41,071 nucleotides of DNA from Nitriliruptorales bacterium (GTDB lineage: Bacteria; Actinomycetota; Nitriliruptoria; Euzebyales; Egibacteraceae), in assembly GCA_007119035.1 (NCBI GenBank), contig SKQL01000026.1, positions 1 to 41,071 on the forward strand, written 5' to 3'. Position 1 is the stretch's first letter; each line of letters opens with the position of its first letter. The position numbers were made by a program, and so were the translations under genes. Of this stretch, positions 32,478 to 39,750 are shown in pieces. The notes below the pieces were generated by a model. It was not told where the DNA came from and made no database searches. It was given only the letters and a program-made list of their open reading frames with translations.

Positions 32478-33038
32478 ATGCGCGTGATCGCGGGCCTCGT
32501 CGGTGGCAGGCGCCTGCTCGCGCCGGAGGGGCAGCACACGCGTCCCACGTCGGATCGCGTGAAGGAGGCGCTGTTCAGCGCCCTCGAGCCATATCTCGAG
32601 GGCGCGCGCGTGCTCGACCTCTACGCGGGGTCGGGGGCCCTCGGCATCGAGGCCCTGTCCCGGGGGGCGGTGGGTGCGGTCTTCGTCGAGCGGGACCGCC
32701 GCGCGGCCGAGCTGATCCGACGCAATCTCGAGGCGGTGGGCCTGTCCGGCGGTGTGCGACGGGTGACCTCCGTGGAGCAGTACTGCCGCGCCCCCGTCGA
32801 CGGGCCGTTCGACATCGTGCTCGCCGACCCGCCGTACGACATGGCGGGATCGCAGATCCTTGCGTGCCTCGACGACCTCGCGACCGCCGGTGGGATGTCG
32901 GCGACCGCCCGGGTGGTGGTCGAGCGTCGCCGCTCGCGCGAGGCCCTACCGTCCGGGGGCGGCGTGGCATGGGAGCGGACGCGCACGTACGGTGACACGA
33001 CCCTGATCATGGGGAAGGCCAAGGAGACACGATCGTGA
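32478..33038 (+). CDS. rsmD: 16S rRNA m2G966 methyltransferase
   Basis: SAM-dependent enzyme methylating G966 of 16S rRNA in the 30S subunit. 186 residues: MRVIAGLVGGRRLLAPEG, TRPTSDRVKEALFSAL, the SAM-binding VLDLYAGSGALGIEALSRGA, and the catalytic DPPY in VLADPPYD. All are RsmD hallmarks. Lies 18 bases after recG; the stop overlaps the coaD start. Confidence 0.93.
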   Translation: MRVIAGLVGGRRLLAPEGQHTRPTSDRVKEALFSALEPYLEGARVLDLYAGSGALGIEALSRGAVGAVFVERDRRAAELIRRNLEAVGLSGGVRRVTSVEQYCRAPVDGPFDIVLADPPYDMAGSQILACLDDLATAGGMSATARVVVERRRSREALPSGGGVAWERTRTYGDTTLIMGKAKETRS

Positions 33039-33505
33039 CAGTCGCAGTCTGCCCGGGGAGCTTCGACCCGGTGACCAACGGGCATCTCGACGTGATCGAG
33101 CGGGCCGCATCACGATTCGACACGGTCATCCTCGCGTGCACCCAGAACATCGGGAAGAAGGGGATGCTTGACCTCGACGAGCGGATCGGCCTGCTCGAGG
33201 CCTGCACCTCCCACCTGTCCAATGTCGAGATCGCGTCCTTCGACGGCCTGCTGGTGGATTTCTGCCGTGCGCGGGGCGTAGGTGTCATCATCAAGGGGCT
33301 CCGCGCGGTCAGCGACTTCGAGTACGAGTTGCAGATGGCCCAGATGAACGGTCGACTGGGCGATGTGGAAACGCTCTTTCTCACCACCAGCCCCGTATAT
33401 TCCTTCCTGTCCTCCTCCCTCGTGAAGGAGGTTGCCCGCTTTGGCGGCGACGTTTCGGACTTCGTGCCCGAGGTCGTTGCCGACCGCCTCGCCCGAACGC
33501 AATAA
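33035..33505 (+). CDS. coaD: Phosphopantetheine adenylyltransferase
   Basis: Transfers AMP from ATP to 4'-phosphopantetheine, the penultimate step of coenzyme A synthesis. 156 residues with VCPGSFDPVTNGHLDVIERA (the T-x-G-H motif), FDGLLVDFCRARGVGVIIKGLRAVSDFEYELQMAQMN and the second nucleotide motif YSFLSSSLVKEVARFGGDVSDFVP. GTG start in a GTGA overlap with rsmD, the standard neighbour. Confidence 0.95.
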   Translation: MTVAVCPGSFDPVTNGHLDVIERAASRFDTVILACTQNIGKKGMLDLDERIGLLEACTSHLSNVEIASFDGLLVDFCRARGVGVIIKGLRAVSDFEYELQMAQMNGRLGDVETLFLTTSPVYSFLSSSLVKEVARFGGDVSDFVPEVVADRLARTQ

Positions 33506-33516
33506 AGGATCGCCAA

Positions 33517-34044
33517 GTGGATGTGGAGGGGTATCTCGACGAGCTCGATCGCCTCGTGCGCGGCGCTCGTCCCGTGCCGCTGTCTGCCTCCGTCATGGTG
33601 GGCAAGCACGAGCTCGAACAGGTCATCGCGGGTCTGCGCGCCCGGTTGCCCGAGGAGCTGCGCCAGTCCCGCTGGGTGCTCAAGGAGCGCGACGAGGTCA
33701 TCGGGCAGGCGCAGCGTGAGGCGGACAACCTCCTCGACGACGCGCGCAAGGAGGCAGAGCGCGCGGTGAGCGAGACCGAGATCGTCCATCAAGCGCAACG
33801 GGAGGCGGAGGACATCATCTCGGAGGCGCGGGAGCAGGCCAAGGTGCTGCGGCTCGAAGCCGAGGACTACGTGGACGCGAAGCTCGCTAACTTCGAGATC
33901 GCACTGCAGAAGATCCTGCAGAGCGTCGAGAAGGGCCGGGATCAGCTTCGTGGGCGCATGGCGAGTGACGAGCTCGCGGAGCAGGACTCCGAGGAGCTCG
34001 CCGAGCCCGCGAAGGCCGAGGTGTACGACCACGAGTCCGGCTGA
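33517..34044 (+). CDS. Coiled-coil protein between coaD and yceD
   Basis: 175 residues. The N-terminal stretch (VEGYLDELDRLVRGARPVPLSASVMVGKHELEQVIAGLRARLPEELRQSRWVL) is conserved in actinobacteria at this locus (Rv2927c-like). A coiled coil follows at about 60-145 with F0-b/DivIVA-like heptads (ERDEVIGQAQREADNLLDDARKEAERAV), and the tail is acidic. The role is unknown; similarity to DivIVA-type helices suggests a cell envelope or division link, which is inference. GTG start with AAAGGA upstream. Confidence 0.8.
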   Translation: MDVEGYLDELDRLVRGARPVPLSASVMVGKHELEQVIAGLRARLPEELRQSRWVLKERDEVIGQAQREADNLLDDARKEAERAVSETEIVHQAQREAEDIISEAREQAKVLRLEAEDYVDAKLANFEIALQKILQSVEKGRDQLRGRMASDELAEQDSEELAEPAKAEVYDHESG

Positions 34045-34090
34045 GCGCCCTCCGGCGGGCTGGTGCGGTGGATGCTATCCTTCAGATGTG

Positions 34091-34132
34091 CCCGCTCGCG
34101 GGCTGTTTGACGTGTCATCCGCGAGTTCGCGG
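34091..34132 (+). promoter_or_regulatory. Two hairpins in the leader of yceD-rpmF-rnc
   Basis: CCCGC-TC-GCGGG (34091-34102), followed by CTGTTTGA, and CCGCGA-GT-TCGCGG (34119-34132) lie one after the other in the 119-base gap before yceD. A TATCCT at 34076-34081 could be the -10 box of the transcript that carries them. They could form a 5' leader for the ribosomal protein operon. Confidence 0.38.
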
Positions 34133-34163
34133 CCTGACCCCGCGCCGAGCCAGGAGCCCTGTT

Positions 34164-34721
34164 GTGCTCATGAGTTTTCTGCTCAGCGACTACATCCTCC
34201 CCGTGTCAGACCTGATGGAGCGCCCCGGAGCGTCTCGTGAGGTCGACCTCGCCCTGCCCGTGCCACGCGACTTCGAGCTCCCCCTCGCCTCCATCGAGGA
34301 CCCGGTGCGCCTCGACGGCGTGGTGGAGAGCGTGGTTGACGGGCTGCTCGTGCGGGGCCAGCTCGAGAGCCTCCTGGGCCTTGGCTGTGCGCGTTGCCTG
34401 CGCCCCCTCCAGCGGGAGGTCGATGTGTCCGTGGTCGAGCTCTTCCTCGATCCCGCGAAGGTCGACCCGAGCGACGAGATCGAGGGCGGCTACGAGCTGA
34501 TGGAAGGCGTGTTGTCCCTCGAGACGCTGCTGCGGGATGCCCTTTCGGCCACGATCCCTTACCGTCCGTTGTGCATGGACGAGTGCCGCGGGCTCTGCGT
34601 CGAGTGCGGCGCCAACCTGAACGAGACCCAGTGCGCGTGCGCGGAGACGGTCACGGACCCGCGCTGGGAGGCGCTCCGCGGGCTGCGCCTGCCCGACGAC
34701 GGTGTCCCGGACCAGAACTGA
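34164..34721 (+). CDS. YceD/DUF177-family protein
   Basis: 185 residues. [64 protein letters not shown] is the DUF177 core with its Cxx[38 protein letters not shown] gives the C-terminal cysteine cluster typical of this family. YceD is encoded with L32 in most bacteria and is linked to 23S rRNA maturation or ribosome assembly. GTG 34164 has CAGGAG seven bases upstream; the in-frame ATG two codons later is the alternative. The longer frame from 34068 would cover the leader hairpins and is rejected. Confidence 0.88.
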   Translation: MLMSFLLSDYILPVSDLMERPGASREVDLALPVPRDFELPLASIEDPVRLDGVVESVVDGLLVRGQLESLLGLGCARCLRPLQREVDVSVVELFLDPAKVDPSDEIEGGYELMEGVLSLETLLRDALSATIPYRPLCMDECRGLCVECGANLNETQCACAETVTDPRWEALRGLRLPDDGVPDQN

Positions 34722-34760
34722 AGACGTATCCCGTGTTGATAGCGAGAAGGAGTACCTGAC

Positions 34761-34943
34761 GTGGCGGTTCCGAAGCGAAAGACCTCAAGGGCACGCACCC
34801 GACACCGCAAGTCCCAGTGGCTGCGTCGCACGCGTCCCACGGTGGCGCATTGCCCCACTTGTGGGCAGGCGACCCGACCCCACACCGTGTGCGCAGCGTG
34901 CGGAGTCTACGCGGGTCGCCAGGTCCTGCCTGCGGAGGATTGA
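34761..34943 (+). CDS. rpmF: 50S ribosomal protein L32
   Basis: A 60-residue large-subunit protein: [20 protein letters not shown] is the invariant L32 start, and C31/C34 with C44/C47 form its zinc ribbon. GTG start with GAAGGAG nine bases upstream. Lies between yceD and rnc, the usual order. Confidence 0.95.
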   Translation: MAVPKRKTSRARTRHRKSQWLRRTRPTVAHCPTCGQATRPHTVCAACGVYAGRQVLPAED

Positions 34944-34953
34944 TACCGCGACG

Positions 34954-35658
34954 TTGAGGACCACAGACATCGAGAACGCGCTCGGGCTCACGTTCATCGA
35001 CCGTGGCCTTCTCGATCTGGCGCTCACTCACCGCAGCTGGGCGTTCGAGGCTGGTGGCCTCCCCACCAACGAGCGCCTCGAGTTCCTGGGCGACGCAGTC
35101 CTCGGCCTGGTCATCACCGACCAGGTCTACAAGTCGCTGCCCGACGACCCCGAGGGCCGGCTCGCGAAGCTCAGGGCGGCGATCGTCAACACGGGCAGTC
35201 TCGCGGAGGTGGCGAGGCACCTCCGGGTGGGCGGGCAGGTCAAGCTCGGAAGGGGCGAGGAGCAGTCCGGAGGGCGGGACAAGGACTCCATACTCGCGGA
35301 CACGCTCGAGGCACTGATCGGCGCGGTGTACCTCGACCAGGGCATCGAGGCCGCGAGTGAGGTCGTCCATCGCCTCTTCGACCAGTTGGTGGGGGAGCTG
35401 GCGGCCCGGGGGGACGCGCTCGATTTCAAGACGGCCCTCCAGGAGCTGGCCGCCGCGGAGCACTCCACGCTCCCCGTCTACGAGTTGAGCGAAGAGGGCC
35501 CCGATCACGCCAAGCGGTTCACGGCCCGGGCGATGATCGAAGGCGAGGAGCTCGGGCATGGCAGGGGCCGGAGCAAGAAGGAGGCCGAGCAACAGGCTGC
35601 GCAGCAGGCGCTGGGGGCCCTGGCGGCCAGGACGAGCGCGTCGAAGGAGTCGGCGTGA
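34954..35658 (+). CDS. rnc: Ribonuclease III
   Basis: Cleaves double-stranded RNA in rRNA and mRNA processing. 234 residues: the signature [15 protein letters not shown] (E40-D47), a second acidic pair D116 and E119 in [13 protein letters not shown], and a C-terminal dsRNA-binding domain from about 160 ([40 protein letters not shown]). Start is uncertain: the frame has no ATG or GTG near the homology start, and TTG 34954 fits best, ten bases after the rpmF stop. A GGAGG inside the rpmF end lies 16 bases upstream, farther than ideal. The stop overlaps the next gene's GTG. Confidence 0.92.
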   Translation: MRTTDIENALGLTFIDRGLLDLALTHRSWAFEAGGLPTNERLEFLGDAVLGLVITDQVYKSLPDDPEGRLAKLRAAIVNTGSLAEVARHLRVGGQVKLGRGEEQSGGRDKDSILADTLEALIGAVYLDQGIEAASEVVHRLFDQLVGELAARGDALDFKTALQELAAAEHSTLPVYELSEEGPDHAKRFTARAMIEGEELGHGRGRSKKEAEQQAAQQALGALAARTSASKESA

Positions 35659-36491
35659 CCTACCTGCCCGAGGCCGAGCTGATCCGCAAGGGCCTCGAGA
35701 AGGAGGTCGTGGGCAAGCGGTTCAAGTCCGTCACCGTCAGGTCGCCGGGCACGGTCCAGCGTCATCGCAACCGCCCCGACTTCGCCAAGGTGCTCGAGGG
35801 CCGCAAGATCATCGCGGTCACCCGCCGCGGGACCCGTATCGTCCTCGATCTCGACGACGGCTCATCCCTGGTGATGATGCTGGGTGCCGAGGGGGTGCTC
35901 TCCCGGGAGACCGCCAACGCAACGGCGGGAGCGCAGACCCAGGTGGTGCTCACGTTCACCACCGGTGGATCGCTCCACCTCGCGGACCCCATCCAGGGCG
36001 CGGAGCTGTTCGTCGCCGCCACCGAGGGGCTCGACGACATCCCCGAGCTGTCGCCCGGGGGCATCGACCCCCTGGCGGCCACGTTCACCTGGCAGGCCTT
36101 CGGGCACTACCTCACCGGACGCAAGCAGCCGCTCAAGGTGCTGCTGCAGGATGAGACCTTCGTCCTGGGGCTCGGTGAGCTCTACACCGACGAGATCCTC
36201 TGGGTGGCGGGGCTCGCGGGCGACCGGCTGTCGCTCAGCTTATCGAGCCAGGAGATCAGGCGGCTCTACCGCGCCCTCTTCGAGGTCCTGTACGAGGCGA
36301 TGAAGCAGGGCGGGACCTCTGAGGACGGGGAGGGTGGCTACGCGGATCTCGAGGGCGAGCTCGGGGAGTACGGCAAGCAGTTGAGCGTGCACGGCCGGGC
36401 TGGCCTGCCGTGCCCCCGCTGCCGGCGCCCGATCACCCTGGACAAGGTCGAGGGCCTGCCGATCTACTACTGCGACTCGTGCCAGACCTGA
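35655..36491 (+). CDS. MutM/Fpg-fold protein lacking the glycosylase catalytic residues
   Basis: 278 residues aligning over the whole length with Fpg/Nei DNA glycosylases: the N-terminal beta-sandwich, the helix-two-turns-helix [16 protein letters not shown], and a zinc finger (CPRC...CDSC near the C-terminus). Yet the residues that define catalysis are changed. The N-terminal P-E of PELPEVE is T2-Y3 (TYLPEAE), the beta-turn lysine (Lys57 of E. coli Fpg) is T60, the DNA-binding Asn of GIGNIYADE is Glu, and the zinc-finger Arg (Arg258) is Leu. GTG 35655, in a GTGA overlap with rnc, is the only start, so the N-terminus is not misread. Base excision by the classical Schiff-base route is therefore unlikely. 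It may bind DNA or act as a non-catalytic paralogue. Confidence 0.82.
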   Translation: MTYLPEAELIRKGLEKEVVGKRFKSVTVRSPGTVQRHRNRPDFAKVLEGRKIIAVTRRGTRIVLDLDDGSSLVMMLGAEGVLSRETANATAGAQTQVVLTFTTGGSLHLADPIQGAELFVAATEGLDDIPELSPGGIDPLAATFTWQAFGHYLTGRKQPLKVLLQDETFVLGLGELYTDEILWVAGLAGDRLSLSLSSQEIRRLYRALFEVLYEAMKQGGTSEDGEGGYADLEGELGEYGKQLSVHGRAGLPCPRCRRPITLDKVEGLPIYYCDSCQT

Positions 36492-36499
36492 CGACGGGG

Positions 36500-37579
36500 G
36501 TGGGTGGCACAGGCGGGCATGGCGGCCTGCTCCACGCCTGGCGTCCGCTGCGCCTCACCCCCGTCCTTGTGGAGAAGCCTTGGGGCGGGCGCCGTCTCGA
36601 GCGGCTCTCGCGGACCCTCCCGCCGGGCGCGGCCGTCGGGGAGAGCTGGGAGGTCGCTGACCTCGATTCCACGTCCACCTCGGTGACCGACTCCGCGACC
36701 CGCGTAGCGTCAGGGCCACATGCGGGAGCGACCCTGCACGATCTCATCGTCCGGGATCCTGGCGCGATGCTGGGGGACGGATGGTCCGACGTGGCGCGGT
36801 TCCCCCTGTTGGTCAAGCTCCTCGATGCTCGTGAGGCCCTCTCCGTCCAGGTGCACCCTCCCCAGGGCTACGTGGCCGATCACCCGGGCTCCCATGTGAA
36901 GACGGAGACGTGGGTGGTGCTCGACGCGGACCCCGGTGCCGAGCTTCTCATCGGCCTCGTCGACGGGGTGACGCCCGACATGCTCGCCGACGTCGCAGGC
37001 ACCCCCGGCATGCTCCATCTCCTGCGTCGGGTGCCGGCCGTTCCCGGAACGGTGTTCCATCTCCCCGCGGGTCTGCTCCACGCCCTGGGCGAGGGCATGC
37101 TCGTCGCAGAGGTGCAGACACCGAGCGACACGACGTTCCGGCTCTACGACTGGTCCGCCGAGTACGCCCGCCCGCCGCGCACCCTGCATCTCCGCGAGGG
37201 CCTCGAGTGCGTCCGGATCGCGTGGGAGCACAATGTGGCGCCCCCTCCCTCGCCCGCTGTGGACGCCACGCTCCTGGTGGATGCCCCGCAATACCGGCTG
37301 CTCCGCCACCCGCTCGCAGAGGGATCGCGGTTGCGCTATCCGGCCGGCCGTGCCCGCGTGCTCCAGGTCGTGGAAGGGCGCCTGGGCGGCGAGGACCTCG
37401 ACGGGGCATTGGGCCCCGTCGACGCGGTGGTCCTACCCGCCGCGTGGTCGGGGACGCTTCACGCGGTGGGGCACGCGACGGTGCTCGAGGCGGTCCCACA
37501 ACGGCCCGCTACCCCGAACGTGCCAGCCACACGTCGAGACCCACGCCTAAAGTCACCGCGAGAAGCACCAACACGGTGA
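36500..37579 (+). CDS. manA: Mannose-6-phosphate isomerase, class I
   Basis: Interconverts mannose-6-phosphate and fructose-6-phosphate, feeding GDP-mannose and envelope glycans. 359 residues of the cupin-type enzyme: LTPVLVEKPWGGRRL, LPLLVKLLDAREALSVQVHP with H119, KTETWVVL with E136, and VFHLPAGLLHALGEGM with H194 as zinc ligands. The sequence is closer to the shorter Bacillus/Thermotoga type than to E. coli ManA. GTG 36500 lies eight bases after the previous stop; no strong Shine-Dalgarno. The 3' end overlaps the convergent DnaJ-domain gene by 71 bases. Confidence 0.86.
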   Translation: MGGTGGHGGLLHAWRPLRLTPVLVEKPWGGRRLERLSRTLPPGAAVGESWEVADLDSTSTSVTDSATRVASGPHAGATLHDLIVRDPGAMLGDGWSDVARFPLLVKLLDAREALSVQVHPPQGYVADHPGSHVKTETWVVLDADPGAELLIGLVDGVTPDMLADVAGTPGMLHLLRRVPAVPGTVFHLPAGLLHALGEGMLVAEVQTPSDTTFRLYDWSAEYARPPRTLHLREGLECVRIAWEHNVAPPPSPAVDATLLVDAPQYRLLRHPLAEGSRLRYPAGRARVLQVVEGRLGGEDLDGALGPVDAVVLPAAWSGTLHAVGHATVLEAVPQRPATPNVPATRRDPRLKSPREAPTR

Positions 37580-38201
37580 CGAGGGCCAGGGGCCGGGGAG
37601 GGGCCGGCAGCCCGGCCATCCTCCGGTGCAGGCGACGTCCCTTGGCCGATCCCATGACCCACCCCGCTAGCAGGCCGACCGCCGGAGTGGCCGCGCCCGT
37701 CGTCTCGAGCGCGAACCGAGCCGCGCCGAGCGCGAGGACCACGCCGAGGAACGCTCCGAGGACGGAGTAGCCGAGCCATAGCACACGGGCGAAGGCCAGC
37801 CTTCCCGCGTGGCGCACGGTCAGATGGGCGCGGATCGCGGCCCGCTCCACGGCTCGCCGGTTGCGAGCCCACCAGCGTCCCGCCCACCGGCCCGCGCCGT
37901 CGAGCAGGGACTGCCAGCGCCGGGCGAGCTCGGTGTCCGCGGCCTCGACCGTGGCCCGGCGACGGTGCGCCGCGCGGACAAGGTCATAATCGCGACGGCT
38001 CCGGGGATCGCGCACAAGGCCGTAGGAGACGTTGATCCGCTGGACCCGCTCGTTGGCCTGGGGACGCTGCTCGGGCGGCTGGAGGTCGGGATGGTGGCGT
38101 CGGACCAGCCGGCGGTGAGCGGCCTTCAGTTCGGCCTGGGAGGCGTCGGGGCTCACGCCCAGAACCTCGTAGGCGTCGATCAGGTCTTGCCCTGCACCCA
38201 C
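37509..38201 (-). CDS. DnaJ-domain membrane protein
   Basis: 230 residues. An N-terminal J domain (DAYEVLGVSPDASQAELKAAHRRLVRRHHPDL, with H37-P38-D39, then INVSYGLVRDPRSRRDYD) should stimulate a DnaK ATPase. A basic linker of about 60 residues leads to hydrophobic segments at about 135-185 and 205-225, so the J domain is probably held at the inner face of the membrane. No zinc finger or client-binding domain. GTG start overlaps the upstream hydrolase by 22 bases, pointing to one transcript. Confidence 0.8.
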   Translation of the reverse strand: MGAGQDLIDAYEVLGVSPDASQAELKAAHRRLVRRHHPDLQPPEQRPQANERVQRINVSYGLVRDPRSRRDYDLVRAAHRRRATVEAADTELARRWQSLLDGAGRWAGRWWARNRRAVERAAIRAHLTVRHAGRLAFARVLWLGYSVLGAFLGVVLALGAARFALETTGAATPAVGLLAGWVMGSAKGRRLHRRMAGLPAPPRPLALVTVLVLLAVTLGVGLDVWLARSG

Positions 38202-39181
38202 GTGAATGCCTTCTCGAGGGCGGGCAGGAATATCTCGGGATGGGCGACGATGCCGTCATGGTCGAGGGGGAGCTCCTGGAGGGAGGCGCCGAGGATCCGT
38301 CCTGCGAGGGCACGTTGGCGGGCCGGGGGGACGAGCACGTCCTGGGTCGTCACGAGCACCGCCGTCGGCACGTCGATGGTGCCCACCCAACCTCGCGCGT
38401 CGAAGCGGCCCATCTCCCGCAGGGCCTCCGCGATGTCCTCCGCACTGCCACGGTTGAACTCGCCCGCCATCCACGGGAGGCGGTCGATCACCTCCCTGGG
38501 CGTCTCGGGGGTGATCATCCGGCTGATGCGAATCGGGAGGCGCCCCTCCGCCTGCGCGAGCAGCAAGCGCTCGACCACGTGACGCGGGGCGAGTCGGAGG
38601 ATGATCTGCAGAGCGCCTGTGCCCCTCCATACCCAGCGCTCTCTGGCCGAGACGTTGTAGACGTCGGTCGTGGCGCAGAGGACGAGCCCCTGGACCACGT
38701 CGGGATGACGCTGCCACAGCAGCTGGGCTACCTGCCCGCCCATGGAGTAGCCGATGGCGATGGCGGGTGTCGCATCGAGCTGGCGCAGCAGGGCCGCGAC
38801 GTCGTCGGCCACGTCCGTGAGCCGGAACGGCCGCGACGGGCGAGACCCGCGACCGTGACCGCGGTTGTCGGGGGCGATGACCCGGGCATGGGGGGCGAGC
38901 GCCTCGAACGTCCGGAACCAGTGAAGGTCTCCGGGGAACATCCAACCATGGACGAGCACGACGGTCGGTGCGTCCGGATAGGGGGGGCCGAGCTCGCGCA
39001 CGAAGATCTCACCGCGCTCGGGGACATAGACGACACGGCCCGGGGGGAGCGGTGGGGGCATCTCAGAGGAGATCTCCCGTACCGAGTCGGGTCGAGATCT
39101 TCCTGCGATCACCAGCCACCCCGCGAACATGCTCGTGACGAGGACGAGCAGCATGCGCAGGAGCTTGCGGAGCAAGGGCAT
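38180..39181 (-). CDS. Alpha/beta hydrolase with N-terminal membrane anchor
   Basis: 333 residues. A hydrophobic anchor at about 5-27 (RKLLRMLLVLVTSMFAGWLVIAG) precedes an alpha/beta-hydrolase domain: VVLVHGWMFPGDLHW (oxyanion region HGW), APDNRGHGRGSRP, nucleophile elbow GYSMGG with S146, VPTAVLVTTQDVLVPP (Asp) and LDHDGIVAHPEIF (His). Esterase, lipase or dehalogenase-like activity is possible, with no substrate clue. ATG 39181 has GGAGGC eight bases upstream; the longer frame to 39268 lacks one. Confidence 0.85.
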   Translation of the reverse strand: MPLLRKLLRMLLVLVTSMFAGWLVIAGRSRPDSVREISSEMPPPLPPGRVVYVPERGEIFVRELGPPYPDAPTVVLVHGWMFPGDLHWFRTFEALAPHARVIAPDNRGHGRGSRPSRPFRLTDVADDVAALLRQLDATPAIAIGYSMGGQVAQLLWQRHPDVVQGLVLCATTDVYNVSARERWVWRGTGALQIILRLAPRHVVERLLLAQAEGRLPIRISRMITPETPREVIDRLPWMAGEFNRGSAEDIAEALREMGRFDARGWVGTIDVPTAVLVTTQDVLVPPARQRALAGRILGASLQELPLDHDGIVAHPEIFLPALEKAFTWVQGKT

Positions 39182-39519
39182 TCGACTGCCTCCGGGTTGG
39201 TGCGGGGTTCCACGAGCAGCGGCCCCAGTGTGCCTGCCCCGGCGCAGGAGGTGCCCGCCCGCTGTCATGTGCCCCCTGCGACTGCGCCAGGCTTGCGCGT
39301 CATTCTGGCGGGAGGGTATAGTGCATTAGTGAAGACGGCAGCCGTCGCCGCCTGCGGCAATACTGCACGGCGTCGGCTCGTCATCCGTCCGTCAGCCTAC
39401 GCGCTGCTGTAGCGTTGATGTGTTGGGTTTCGTGTCGAAGCTGACAGGCTTGCGGCATGTGGACGGAGGCGCCGATCAACCATCAGACGATCAGCCACAC
39501 AATGCAGGAGGACCCCCGC
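39182..39519. other. Gap between the hydrolase and the small coiled-coil gene
   Basis: About 340 bases. It holds a convincing rightward promoter (39293-39322), a 27-codon frame starting with GTG at the expected transcription start, and several small hairpins (for example GACGG-CAG-CCGTC near 39335). Nothing else is supported. Confidence 0.5.
39293..39322 (+). promoter_or_regulatory. Promoter toward the coiled-coil gene and smc
   Basis: TTGCGC (39293-39298), an 18-base spacer and TATAGT (39317-39322, five of six matches to TATAAT). The start would fall near 39329, which is the G of a GTG opening a 27-codon frame. Downstream translated genes begin at 39520 and 39751, implying a leader of about 190 bases for the first. 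Confidence 0.55.
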
Positions 39520-39714
39520 ATGAAGGCCCTCGTAGGCTCCTGGGACAACAGGCCGTACCAACTGCTCGCGGAGATCACCGCGTTGCGGACGCGCGTGCGT
39601 GAGTTGGAGGACGCGTTGGAGCGGGAGACGAGCGAGAACGAGCGCCTGCGGGACGAGTTGGCAGCGGTCGCTGCGGAGAGCGCGCAGCGGGAGGTCGCGC
39701 TCACCCGCGGGTAG
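39520..39714 (+). CDS. Small coiled-coil protein upstream of smc
   Basis: 64 residues: MKALVGSWDNRPYQLLAEITALRTRVRELEDALERE... then a continuous acidic/basic heptad region to the end. It resembles the short coiled-coil start of DivIVA/Wag31-like or SlyX-like proteins but lacks a recognisable domain. ATG 39520 has AGGAGG eight bases upstream, so earlier in-frame ATGs (39457, 39502) are not used. Lies 36 bases before smc, so co-transcription is likely. Confidence 0.7.
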   Translation: MKALVGSWDNRPYQLLAEITALRTRVRELEDALERETSENERLRDELAAVAAESAQREVALTRG

Positions 39715-39750
39715 TCCTGCAGGGCAGCCGCTCACTCTCGAAGGGTCTTC

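Noticed and set aside
30246-32537. A 763-codon open frame on the minus strand opposite recG
   Set aside because: It mirrors recG, which has complete helicase motifs. Its translation is His/Gly/Arg-rich with no domain, as expected for an antisense shadow in GC-rich DNA.
37552-37580. Inverted repeat GTCACCG/CGGTGAC at the manA stop
   Set aside because: The arms are seven bases with a 15-base loop and lie inside the DnaJ-domain coding sequence; too weak to call a terminator.
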